Assembly (NCBI GenBank): GCA_022822665.1
Contig: JAJEAR010000027.1
Coordinates: 88,869 to 152,868, forward strand
Origin: Alphaproteobacteria bacterium
Lineage (GTDB): Bacteria > Pseudomonadota > Alphaproteobacteria > Thalassobaculales > Thalassobaculaceae
Reading direction: 5' to 3'
Length of the DNA: 64,000 nucleotides
Shown: positions 39,728 through 48,036 of the stretch, piece after piece
Layout of the letters: every line of letters begins with the position of its first letter
How positions within the stretch are numbered: the stretch's first letter is position 1
Position numbers and translations under genes: made by a program
Notes under the pieces: generated by a model
Seen by the model: the letters and a program-made list of their open reading frames with translations, nothing else
The model's database searches: none
Told to the model about the DNA's origin: nothing

Positions 39728-40864
39728 GTGACCAGGCGGATGGAAGACGCGCTCGGAAACCTTGCCGAACTCGCACGGTTGGTGCGCGCCAGCGACTTCG
39801 ACCTCGTGGTCGCGGTCTCGCCGGAGAATGTCCGCTACCTCGGCGACGTCTTCATCTCGACCCAGGTCGATATCCGCGACCGGCTGGCCCTGATCGTCTG
39901 GGACGGCGAACGTGACCCGGTCTTCATCCTGTGCCAGGTCGAGGAGGGGTTCGCGCGCCAGGAGTCCTGGATATCCGACATCCGCACGTACAAGGAGTTC
40001 GTGACCTCGCCGATCGACCTGCTGGCTGGCGTGATCGGGGAACTCGGGGCCGGCGGCGGGCATGTCGGCATCGAGCTCGACTACCTGCCGGCGTCGGGTT
40101 TCGCCCGGCTTGAACGGCTGCTGCCGAATGCCCGCTTCGCGGCGGCGGAACCGGTGTTCTCGCGCGCGAGGATGCTGAAGACACCGCGCGAGCGCGACCT
40201 GCTGGCGGACGCGTTCCGCGGTACCGAGCGGGCACTGCTCGAGACCTTCCAGGCGGCCCGGCCCGGAGACACCGAGCGCGACATGTGCTTCCGCCTCTCG
40301 GACCTGATCCTGCGCTACGGTGCGGAATCGGTGGCGTTCTCCCATATCAACGCGGGGCCGAACACCGGGTTTCCGCACATGGACCCGTCCGACTACCGGC
40401 TGCGTGCCGGCGACATCCTGAAGGCGGATGCCGGCGGCCGCTACAGGCGCTATTTCTCCAATGTCGGGCGCACCGCGAAGCTAGGGCCGCTTGACGACGA
40501 GGACCGGTCGTGGTGGTCGCGCCTGCGCGAGATCCACCACAGCCTGGTCGACATGGTTCGGCCGGGAGTGAGCGGGCGCGAGATCTTCGAGCGCGCGAGC
40601 GTGCTGCACCGCGAGCACGACATCCCGTTTCCCTATGCCCATAACGGACACGGTATCGGCCTCATCGTCCATGAGTCCCCGCTGATCAGCCCGCATGATC
40701 CGACGGTACTGGAAGCCGGTATGATGGTGACGGTCGAGACCCGGGTCCGGTGGGTCGGCAAGTGCGGCTATCACATGGAGGACCTGATCGAGGTGACGGA
40801 GGCCGGACCGGTGGTCCGGTCCGACTGTTTTGACAACGAGAAGATCCTCGTCGTCGACGACTGA
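39728..40864 (+). CDS. M24-family (creatinase/prolidase-like) protein with altered metal ligand
   Basis: 378 residues from a GTG start. N-terminal creatinase-like domain, then the pita-bread catalytic domain from about residue 150. Metal-ligand positions in M24 peptidases are D-D-H-E-E; here they read Asp234, Asn245 (in RYFSNVGRT), His308 (NGHGIGLIVHE), Glu337 and Glu351. The second Asp is therefore an Asn, which should weaken or change metal binding. Relatives split amide or C-N bonds (prolidase, aminopeptidase P, creatinase) or other small molecules (DMSP lyase DddP). In a sulfatase/TTT cluster a non-peptide substrate is plausible. Confidence 0.88.
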   Translation: MTRRMEDALGNLAELARLVRASDFDLVVAVSPENVRYLGDVFISTQVDIRDRLALIVWDGERDPVFILCQVEEGFARQESWISDIRTYKEFVTSPIDLLAGVIGELGAGGGHVGIELDYLPASGFARLERLLPNARFAAAEPVFSRARMLKTPRERDLLADAFRGTERALLETFQAARPGDTERDMCFRLSDLILRYGAESVAFSHINAGPNTGFPHMDPSDYRLRAGDILKADAGGRYRRYFSNVGRTAKLGPLDDEDRSWWSRLREIHHSLVDMVRPGVSGREIFERASVLHREHDIPFPYAHNGHGIGLIVHESPLISPHDPTVLEAGMMVTVETRVRWVGKCGYHMEDLIEVTEAGPVVRSDCFDNEKILVVDD

Positions 40865-40998
40865 CAGCAAGGTGCGAGAGACAGCGCGCCGCATGCCAGC
40901 GCCCGCAACCGGGTGGGGAGCATAGGAGGTATTCAGACCAGGCCGAGAGGTGTCATCCCTGGTGACCTGACCTTGTCTGCGGCGAGTTCAGCCCACCG

Positions 40999-41163
40999 TG
41001 GCCGATCACCCTGGTCGCGCCGTACGATGCCGGCGGAACAATCCATGCCATGGCCATGGTGCTGTCGAAGTCTCTGGGCAGCGAACTCGGAGCAACCGTG
41101 GTGGTGAAGACCCGGCCCGGCTCCGAACTCGACGCCTTCGACGCACCGGTGGGCATGGCGTAG
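40999..41163 (+). pseudogene. N-terminal fragment of another TctC binding protein
   Basis: The frame reads WPITLVAPYDAGGTIHAMAM and then LGATVVVKTRPGS before a TAG at 41161. This is the ligand-loop and first strand-helix unit of TctC, but it has no signal peptide in frame and stops after about 55 residues. The final codons have no family counterpart. It differs from both intact tctC genes in the window, so it is the stump of a third one, lost by deletion between the M24 and DUF3604 genes. Confidence 0.8.
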
Positions 41164-41178
41164 ACGGAGGGCGTGATT

Positions 41179-43485
41179 ATGGCACTTGCGACGACCAACG
41201 ATCCGACCAGGGTCGATCCGGCGATGGTGGCCGAGGTGTGGAGTGATGCCCGGCCCTCCGAGGACCCGGTGCTCTACGGCCACGTGACCATGGACCCGTC
41301 CGGCCCGGTGACGGCGCGGAGCACCCAGACTCTGTCCATCGTCTACACCGTCGGGCGCCACGGCATGGACGATACCGGCAGCCTCAGGGTGGTGCTGCGC
41401 TCGGTCGGCGACAGTGGGCGGCTGCAGGTCCACGATCCCGAAGCGCCGAACTACGTGACCGCGGTTGCGAGCAACGGCGCCGGCCTGCGGGTTGCCTACC
41501 TGCCGACCGGCGGCTGGCGCCCGCGCAACAAGTGCCTGCAGGTTACCGTGATCAAGGGCTGCCTGCGCGAGGGCGATACCATCACGGTGACCATTGGCGA
41601 CACGTCGGGCGGGTCACCCGGCGCCCTGATGCAGACCCACTGCGAGACCCACTTCGAGTACAAGGTGGTGGTCGATGTCTGCGCGACCGGCCACTACCTG
41701 CCGCTGGCGCAGACCCCCAGTGTGTCGATCGTGCCTGGGCCGCCGGTGAGGTGGCGCGCAGTCCTGCCGACGCTGCGGCGCCCCGGCGAGCGGTTCCGGC
41801 TCGGGGTCAAGGCCGAGGACCTGTGGGGCAACCCGACCGACAGGGCAAGCGGCGCCCTGCGGCTGCGCAGCAACCTGGCGGTCGCCAACCTGCCCGACCG
41901 GTTCGACTATCCGCCGGGCGAGCGGGCGGTCACCTTCGAGGACCTGCATGTCGACGAGCCGGGCTGCCTGTGGCTCGATCTCGCCGATGACGAGGGCACG
42001 GTGCTGGCACGGGCCAACCCGCTGGTGATCCGGGCGGGTGCGACCTCCGGGTACTGGGCCGACCTGCACGGCCAGAGCGGCGAGTCCATAGGGCTGAATA
42101 CCAGCCTGCAGTACTTCGAGTTCGCACGCGACTGCGCGTTTCTCGATGCCACCAGCCACCAGGCCAACGACTTCCAGGTCAACAACACCTTCTGGGCGTA
42201 CATCAACGAGTTGACGGCACGGTTCCACCAGGACCATCGGTTCGTGACCTTTCCCGGCTACGAGTGGTCGGGCAATACCGCGGTCGGCGGCGACCGCAAC
42301 GTGTTCTTTCGCCACGAGGGCCGGCAGATCCACCGTTCCTCGCACGCGTTGCTGCCGGACCGGTCGGACATCGATACCGACGCGACCGACGCGGCCGCGC
42401 TGTTCGAGACCCTGGCCGACGAGGACTGCGTCATATTCGCGCATGTCGGCGGGCGGTACGCCGACATCGACTTCGCCCACGACGGCAGGCTCGAACGGTC
42501 AATGGAGCTGCACTCGGCCTGGGGAACCTTCGAGTGGCTGATCGAGGACTGTTTCAGGCTCGGCCACCGGGTCGGGGTGGTGGCGAACTCCGACGGGCAC
42601 AAGGGCCGTCCCGGTGCCAGCTACCCCGGCGCGTCGACCTTCGGCGCCTACGGGGGGTTGACCTGTTTCCTCGCCGACGAACTGACACGGAACGGCATTT
42701 TCGGTGCGCTTCGCCGGCGCCACCACTACGCGACCACCGGCAACCGGATCCACCTCGAGGTCACGGCCGCGCTGCCTGAGCCGGGCAGGCGGTTCCACGA
42801 GGACCCGGCGGTGTTTCCCGATACCGGTTCCGACGAGGTCGACACCGTGATCATGGGTGACATCGTGCAGACCGGGGCGCGGGAGGTGACGCTCGGGCTG
42901 CACGCCATCTCGGCCACCCCGATCGAGCGGATCGAGGTTCGCAACGGCCCTGAGGTGAGCGAAATCGTGCGCGGCTATGACCGAGATGATCTCGGTTCCC
43001 GCTGGCGCATCCTGTGGAGCGGTGCCGAATATCGCGGCCGCGGCCGGGAGACCCACTGGCAAGGAACGCTGGAGTTTGCCGGGCGTACCATCAGGAAGAT
43101 GAACCGGATCAACTGCTGGAACCACGAGCGGGAAGTCGTGTGCGCCGGTCCCTCGACCGTGAGCTTCGATGCGATCACCACCGGCAACTTCGGGGGAGTC
43201 GATGTCTGGCTCGACGGCGATGACGGCGACCTGGACATTCGCTCGAACCTGCTCGAGGCGAGCGTTCCGCTCGCCGCGCTCGGCATCGACGATACCGTGT
43301 TCGAAGCCGGTGGCCTGAAGCGCCGGATCTCGGTCTGCAGGCTGCCGGAAACCAACCCGCACCGGGAGATCCGGGCCGAGGTCCGGCTGCCGGTAAACCC
43401 CGAGCGCGACGACGCGCTCTGGGTCAGCCTGTACACCGAGGACGGGTTCCAGGCCTGGTCCAGCCCGATCTACCTCGTTCCCTGA
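41179..43485 (+). CDS. DUF3604/CehA-McbA-like PHP-type metallohydrolase
   Basis: 768 residues from the ATG at 41179 (a GTG two codons earlier is possible). The first 290 residues are beta-rich and the C-terminal half carries the PHP-like metal motifs: DLHGQSGES (about 294), NTFWAYINELTARFHQ, TFPGYEWSGNTAVGGDRNVF, FAHVGGRYADID and NSDGHKGRPGASYPG (about 471), with HYATTGNRI near the end. Family members include CehA and McbA carbamate hydrolases, which split carbaryl-like esters and amides, but most are uncharacterised. In this cluster it is the likeliest enzyme for opening an amide or ester bond of the imported compound. Confidence 0.88.
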   Translation: MALATTNDPTRVDPAMVAEVWSDARPSEDPVLYGHVTMDPSGPVTARSTQTLSIVYTVGRHGMDDTGSLRVVLRSVGDSGRLQVHDPEAPNYVTAVASNGAGLRVAYLPTGGWRPRNKCLQVTVIKGCLREGDTITVTIGDTSGGSPGALMQTHCETHFEYKVVVDVCATGHYLPLAQTPSVSIVPGPPVRWRAVLPTLRRPGERFRLGVKAEDLWGNPTDRASGALRLRSNLAVANLPDRFDYPPGERAVTFEDLHVDEPGCLWLDLADDEGTVLARANPLVIRAGATSGYWADLHGQSGESIGLNTSLQYFEFARDCAFLDATSHQANDFQVNNTFWAYINELTARFHQDHRFVTFPGYEWSGNTAVGGDRNVFFRHEGRQIHRSSHALLPDRSDIDTDATDAAALFETLADEDCVIFAHVGGRYADIDFAHDGRLERSMELHSAWGTFEWLIEDCFRLGHRVGVVANSDGHKGRPGASYPGASTFGAYGGLTCFLADELTRNGIFGALRRRHHYATTGNRIHLEVTAALPEPGRRFHEDPAVFPDTGSDEVDTVIMGDIVQTGAREVTLGLHAISATPIERIEVRNGPEVSEIVRGYDRDDLGSRWRILWSGAEYRGRGRETHWQGTLEFAGRTIRKMNRINCWNHEREVVCAGPSTVSFDAITTGNFGGVDVWLDGDDGDLDIRSNLLEASVPLAALGIDDTVFEAGGLKRRISVCRLPETNPHREIRAEVRLPVNPERDDALWVSLYTEDGFQAWSSPIYLVP

Positions 43486-43496
43486 CCGGTTGAACG

Positions 43497-44504
43497 ATGA
43501 TGCGGTATCCGGACGAGGATCTTCGGCACGTCGCCCGGAACCTGGCCGTGCCCAACGTGCGGAGGGGCGAGGCAGTGCTGGTGGTGTCGAGCTCGGACCA
43601 GGATCCCGGGCTCGTCGACGCGATTGCCGCGGCGGCCGAGGCGGCGGGTGCGGGCAGCGTGACCGTGGCGGTGATCACCTGTCCCGCCGACATGACCGAT
43701 TACCGGCATCCGCCGCCGGTCATCGCCGCGGTCGAACAGGCCGACCTTGCCGTTGTTGCCACCTCGATCCGGTTCCCCCGGGCGTATGATGACCTGAGCA
43801 GGGCGCTGTTTGCGGCCGGCCGTCGCCAGGTGCTGATCAACAACGCGCCGCGCGAGGATTTCGTGTGCGGTGCTGCCAGGGCCGAGCCGGCGGCCCTGCT
43901 GGAACGGACGCGGCGCCTGGCCGGGCTGGTCACCGCGGCCGGGGAGGTCCGCGTCACCTCTCCCAACGGGACCGATCTCAGGGTCAGGATCTGCCGGCCG
44001 TGCCTGCCGCTGACCGGGGTGGCGGAAGCCGATACCGGTTTCGGATCGTTTCCAAGCGGCGAGGCCATGGTCTCGCCCGAGGAGGGCAGCGCCGAGGGCA
44101 CCTTCGTCGCCGACGGGTTCGGGCAGGTGGTCTACCTGTCGGGCAGCGGGCCACAACTCGGACTGCTGGAGGACCCGGTCCGTCTGGAGTTCCGGCGCGG
44201 CCGCCTGGTCGATCTCTCCGGCGGCGCGGCGGCGGCCAGGCTCGGGGCCATCCTCGATGCCGCTGACGATAACGCGCGGCTTCTCGCCGAGCTCGGACTC
44301 GGAACCAACCCGGCTGCCCGGCGCGTCGGACACGTGGAGAACAAGTTCAGGCTGGGGACCGCGCATGTTGCGCTCGGTGACAATCACCTGATCGGGTGGC
44401 GGGCGGCCGCGGTCTACGGAGGGACCATCGTCAGTGACAGGCACATCGATCTCGTCTCGGAACGGGTCTCGATCGAGATCGACGGACGGATGATATCGGC
44501 CTGA
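43497..44504 (+). CDS. M29-like aminopeptidase / NicX-like family protein
   Basis: 335 residues starting 11 bases after the DUF3604 stop. The C-terminal half has the family metal-binding pattern LAELGLGTNPAARRVGHV, then FRLGTAHVALGDNHLIGW and VSDRHIDLVS. This arrangement is shared by leucyl aminopeptidases of family M29 and by the related dihydroxypyridine dioxygenase NicX. The N-terminal half (RRGEAVLVVSSSDQDPGLVD) is the usual Rossmann-like part. Which of the two activities applies cannot be told. Confidence 0.8.
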   Translation: MMRYPDEDLRHVARNLAVPNVRRGEAVLVVSSSDQDPGLVDAIAAAAEAAGAGSVTVAVITCPADMTDYRHPPPVIAAVEQADLAVVATSIRFPRAYDDLSRALFAAGRRQVLINNAPREDFVCGAARAEPAALLERTRRLAGLVTAAGEVRVTSPNGTDLRVRICRPCLPLTGVAEADTGFGSFPSGEAMVSPEEGSAEGTFVADGFGQVVYLSGSGPQLGLLEDPVRLEFRRGRLVDLSGGAAAARLGAILDAADDNARLLAELGLGTNPAARRVGHVENKFRLGTAHVALGDNHLIGWRAAAVYGGTIVSDRHIDLVSERVSIEIDGRMISA

Positions 44505-44592
44505 CGGGCTCGGGCCTGTTGCCGCGCGTGCTGTCGCGGTAGTCTCCGGACAGGCGCATGGCGCCACGGTGTGAGTTGAGGGAGGAGCAAGG

Positions 44593-45630
44593 ATGAAGAC
44601 GCAGTTTCGAATTCCGCGCAGGTCGCTGGTCCTGGCCGCATCCACGTGTGCGGTCTCCGCGGCCCTGGTTGCGGGTCCGGCGCTCGCGCAGGAGTTTACC
44701 CTGCGCTGGGGTCATTACCTGCCAAACAGCGCGTTCGTGCAGGTCGAGAAGGACTTCGCGGAGAAGGTCGAGGCCCGGACCGAAGGTCGGGTGAAGATCG
44801 AGATCACCTTTGCCGGCGGGCTGGGCAAGGGCAACGAGGTCGCGCTGCTCGCCGGTCGCGGTGCGATCGACATGGCATCGGTGGCGCCGGGGTACTACCC
44901 CGACCGGCTCCTGTTCTGGAAGGCGTACCAGATCCCGTTCGTGTTCAGCGAACCGAAACAGGCGATCGAGATCATCTACAAGTCGTTCGACAAGTTCCCG
45001 ATCTTCGCCAAGGAGCTTGACAGCATGAATGTCAAGCACCTGTTCCACCAGCCGCTCGGGTCCTACTACATGACCGGTCCGGATCCGAACTGCGACACGG
45101 TCGAGGGGCTCAAGGGCAAGAAGATCCGGAGTTTCGGGGCGGACATTCCGAAGATGCACGCCGCGATCGGCGCCGTTCCGGTCACCGTACGCCCGACCGA
45201 GGTCTACGAGGCGTTGCAGCGGGGCACCATCGACTACTCGTTCCTGAATGCGGGCAACGTCGAGAGCCTGCGACTGTACGAACCGGGCAAGTACAGCTGC
45301 GGAACCGTCATGACCATCACCGGTCACCTGATCGTCATCGGCAAGCGGGCCTGGGACAAGCTTCCGCCCGACCTGCAGGAGATCGTCGCTGACCAGGCAC
45401 GCAAGAGCCAGCAGGACTACCTCGACTGGTTGGAGACCGGTACCGCGAGTTCCATCGCCGTGATCGAGGAGAACGGTGGCGTGTTCAAGGAGTTCCCGGC
45501 TTCCGAACTGGACAAGTGGAAGGCGGCGACGCCCGACATTCTCAAGCAGTGGGAAGAAAACATGGCCGAGCGCGGCATGGGTGACGAGGCGAAGGAGGTC
45601 GCCGCGGCCTGGCGCGAGTGGGCCAAGTAG
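44593..45630 (+). CDS. dctP: TRAP transporter substrate-binding protein DctP (second set)
   Basis: 345 residues with a signal peptide (LVAGPALA followed by QEF) and GGGAGGAGC upstream of the ATG. LRWGHYLPNSAFVQVEKDFA, RTEGRVKIEITFAGGLGKG, GLKGKKIRSFGADIPKMH and VRPTEVYEALQRGTIDYSFL match DctP; the conserved Arg is in KKIRSFG. A TRAP binding protein different in sequence from the one at 18 kb, probably with another organic-acid ligand. First gene of a dctP-dctQ-dctM operon that continues the sulfatase cluster. Confidence 0.95.
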   Translation: MKTQFRIPRRSLVLAASTCAVSAALVAGPALAQEFTLRWGHYLPNSAFVQVEKDFAEKVEARTEGRVKIEITFAGGLGKGNEVALLAGRGAIDMASVAPGYYPDRLLFWKAYQIPFVFSEPKQAIEIIYKSFDKFPIFAKELDSMNVKHLFHQPLGSYYMTGPDPNCDTVEGLKGKKIRSFGADIPKMHAAIGAVPVTVRPTEVYEALQRGTIDYSFLNAGNVESLRLYEPGKYSCGTVMTITGHLIVIGKRAWDKLPPDLQEIVADQARKSQQDYLDWLETGTASSIAVIEENGGVFKEFPASELDKWKAATPDILKQWEENMAERGMGDEAKEVAAAWREWAK

Positions 45631-45666
45631 CAGTCCGGGCAACAGCCGGAGTACCGCCCTGGCGTT

Positions 45667-45694
45667 CCACGCTCCCGCGCAGGCGGGAGCGTGG
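45667..45694 (+). promoter_or_regulatory. Intercistronic hairpin between dctP and dctQ (second set)
   Basis: A perfect 12-base stem (45667-45678 with 45683-45694) and a 4-base loop GCAG, 36 bases after the dctP stop and 26 before the dctQ start. No T-run. It matches in position the hairpin of the first TRAP operon, although the two sequences are different. Confidence 0.78.
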
Positions 45695-45720
45695 CGTCGC
45701 GCCGGGACGGGCATGAGGCT

Positions 45721-46311
45721 ATGACGTCGCGCGTGGTCGAGCGTGTCGCGCTTGCCATCCTGCTCGTGGGCGGGCTCGGGCTCATTGCATCGACCGTGCT
45801 TGGCACGGCCGACGTGGTCGGCACCCAGGTCTTCGGTGTCCCGGTGCCGGGGGCGGTGGAACTGACCGAGAGCACCATGGTGCTCATCGTGTTCGGAGCT
45901 CTCACCTATACCCAGATCCGCCGCAGCCACATCAGGGTCGAGCTGCTCTACGTGAGGGCCGGCGCACGCGGTCAGGCGGCGATGGACGTGTTTGCCGGAA
46001 TGACCGGTGTCCTGTTCTTTTCCCTGCTGCTCTGGCAGGCGGTCAACGAGGCCCGGTACAGCGTCGAGATCGATGAATCGACCTTCGGCCTCGTGCGCAT
46101 GCCGCTCTGGCCCGCCCGCATCATCCTTGTCGCCGGAACCGGCCTGCTGATCCTGCAGCTCCTGATTGACCTTGCGGCTGACGCAAGACGGCTGGTGCAC
46201 GGCGGCACCGCGATCTCCGTTGCCGACGTCATCAACCGCGAGATAGGCGGGATCGGTGACCTGTCGTCGCCGGATGGCGACGATCACCCGGGCCGGGCGG
46301 GCCGAGCGTGA
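45721..46311 (+). CDS. dctQ: TRAP transporter small permease DctQ (second set)
   Basis: 196 residues from the ATG at 45721; the frame extends ten codons upstream into the hairpin region. Four hydrophobic segments with VPGAVELTESTMVLIVFGAL and TYTQIRRSHIRVELLY, typical DctQ. The stop overlaps the GTG start of dctM by four bases (GTGA), so the two are translationally coupled. Confidence 0.93.
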   Translation: MTSRVVERVALAILLVGGLGLIASTVLGTADVVGTQVFGVPVPGAVELTESTMVLIVFGALTYTQIRRSHIRVELLYVRAGARGQAAMDVFAGMTGVLFFSLLLWQAVNEARYSVEIDESTFGLVRMPLWPARIILVAGTGLLILQLLIDLAADARRLVHGGTAISVADVINREIGGIGDLSSPDGDDHPGRAGRA

Positions 46312-47615
46312 TCGACCCGGGCACAGTCGGGATCATCGTTGGTCTCTTGCTCGCCGTCATGCTGGCGGCAGGTGTCCACATCGGTGTGGCTCTGGGTCTC
46401 GCAGGGGTGCTCGGTACCTGGCTTGCCATCGGTCCCGACGCCGCGTTCGCCCAGCTTGCCACCATCCCGTTCAGCACGACCAACTCGTTCACGCTCGCGG
46501 TCATCCCGCTGTTCATCCTGATGGGATCGCTTGCGACGCAGGCGGGGCTCACCACCGATCTCTACCGTGCCGCCTACAACTGGCTGGGGCGTCTGCCCGG
46601 CGGGCTCGCGATGGCGACCACCCTGGCCTCGGCGGCATTCGGCGCGGCGAGCGGCTCGACGGTGGTCAATGCCGCGGTGTTTACCAAGATGGCGCTGCCG
46701 CAGATGACCGCCTTCGGCTACGACCGTCGCCTGAGCGCCGGGTGCATTGCCGCGTCCGGGACCCTCGCGTCGCTGATCCCGCCCAGCATCCTGATGGTGA
46801 TCTACGCCATCCTGACCGAGCAGTCGGTTGCGATGCTGCTGGTCGCCGGACTGGTGCCGGGACTGATGTCGGCCGGGCTCTACATGGGCGGGATCTACGG
46901 GATCGCCAGGAGATTCCCGCAGCTTGCGCCCCGCTCCGAGATCGAGGTGTCGTGGCGGGAGCGCTTGCGCTCGCTCTACGGTGTGTGGGGGATCGCCTTC
47001 CTGTTCCTGCTGGTCATCGGCGGCATCTACACCGGCTTCTTCGTGCCCACCTATGCCGGTGCCATCGGTGCCTTCGGTGCCTTCGTGATCGTGGTCCTGA
47101 AGGGCCGCCTCAATCGCAGGACCACCGTTGACACCTTCAAGGACGCCGGGGTCACCACCTCGTCGATCTTCATCATCGTGATCGGCGGCATCATCTTCGC
47201 CCGCTACCTGACCTACACCGGGATCGTCACCGACATCACCGACGCGCTGCTCGCTCTCGAACTCGGCAAGTATACCTACCTGTTCGCGTTCGCGGCGATC
47301 TACCTGGTGCTGGGCATGCTGATCGACCCGATCGCGATCATGGTGATCACGCTCCCGGTGATGTTCCCGATCCTGACGGGGGTGGGGTTCGATCCGATCT
47401 GGCTCGGCGTGATTGCCATCAAGCTCGCGGAGGTCTCACTCATCACGCCGCCGGTCGGGCTCAATGTCTACGTTGTGCGCAGCGCCTCGCCGATCCCGCT
47501 CCGGCTCGAGGAGGTGTTTGCCGGCGTCATGCCGTTCATCGCAATCGATATCCTGGCACTGGCGCTGCTGGTTGCCTTCCCGGAAATCAGTCTCGCCCTG
47601 CCGTCGCTGATGTAA
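46308..47615 (+). CDS. dctM: TRAP transporter large permease DctM (second set)
   Basis: 435 residues from a GTG start. FTLAVIPLFILMGSLATQAG, ASGTLASLIPPSILMVIYAI, LGMLIDPIAIMVITLPVMFP and VSLITPPVGLNVYVVRSA are standard DctM motifs, with about 12 helices. Last gene of the long co-directional run that begins with the sulfatase at 35.1 kb. Confidence 0.96.
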   Translation: MIDPGTVGIIVGLLLAVMLAAGVHIGVALGLAGVLGTWLAIGPDAAFAQLATIPFSTTNSFTLAVIPLFILMGSLATQAGLTTDLYRAAYNWLGRLPGGLAMATTLASAAFGAASGSTVVNAAVFTKMALPQMTAFGYDRRLSAGCIAASGTLASLIPPSILMVIYAILTEQSVAMLLVAGLVPGLMSAGLYMGGIYGIARRFPQLAPRSEIEVSWRERLRSLYGVWGIAFLFLLVIGGIYTGFFVPTYAGAIGAFGAFVIVVLKGRLNRRTTVDTFKDAGVTTSSIFIIVIGGIIFARYLTYTGIVTDITDALLALELGKYTYLFAFAAIYLVLGMLIDPIAIMVITLPVMFPILTGVGFDPIWLGVIAIKLAEVSLITPPVGLNVYVVRSASPIPLRLEEVFAGVMPFIAIDILALALLVAFPEISLALPSLM

Positions 47616-47650
47616 CGGCGCGCCCGGCCTCGCCGGAACCGGTACCGGGT

Positions 47651-47776
47651 CAGGTGCGAGCGCGCCACGGCCGAGTGGAGGGCAATGCCAGTGAACAGTG
47701 GCCTGTCGATCTTCACCGCGCCGGACATGGGGATGGCCGGGCGGACACCGCGGTGAAACCGCGTGGACTGCCCGGG
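47651..47776. repeat. Copy A of a diverged duplicated segment
   Basis: Shares with copy B at 48450-48604 a left block around CAGGTGC-AGCGC-CCA-GGCC followed by GTGGAGGGCAATGC, and a right block GTGAAACCGCGTG followed by CCCGGGT, with a less similar middle of different length. Copy A overlaps the 3' end of the relB remnant. Confidence 0.65.
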
Positions 47777-48036
47777 TTTTCAGTCGTCCCGGTTGAGCTC
47801 GGCGATCGCCACGGCGGAGAGCCGAGTTCAACTACCTCGTCCCGCCGCGCGGGCTCAATGGCTTCGACGGTGGTCGGATTCGGCACCAACGCCCCGAAGT
47901 CCGGTCCGCATCCCGCCGCCGCCTGTTCGAGCACGATCCGCACCGTGTCACCAATCGTGGGACCCTGCGCTTCAAGCTGCCGCGCCGCCTTGTCCCGGAC
48001 GTGCCGTTCGACGTCCACGCGCACCGTGACTTTCAT
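47713..48036 (-). pseudogene. RelB/DinJ-type antitoxin with C-terminal frameshift
   Basis: From the ATG at 48036 (AAGGAAACGACG upstream) the protein begins MKVTVRVDVERHVRDKAA and continues GPTIGDTVRIVLEQAA, then VPNPTTVEAIEPARRDEVVE, the ribbon-helix-helix and linker of RelB/DinJ antitoxins. After GS the expected ending is found one frame over (AIAELNRDD, then a stop at 47779-47781), so a small indel near 47800-47820 destroyed the toxin-binding tail and the frame now runs on to 47713. No RelE/YafQ-type toxin is recognisable downstream. Confidence 0.7.
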
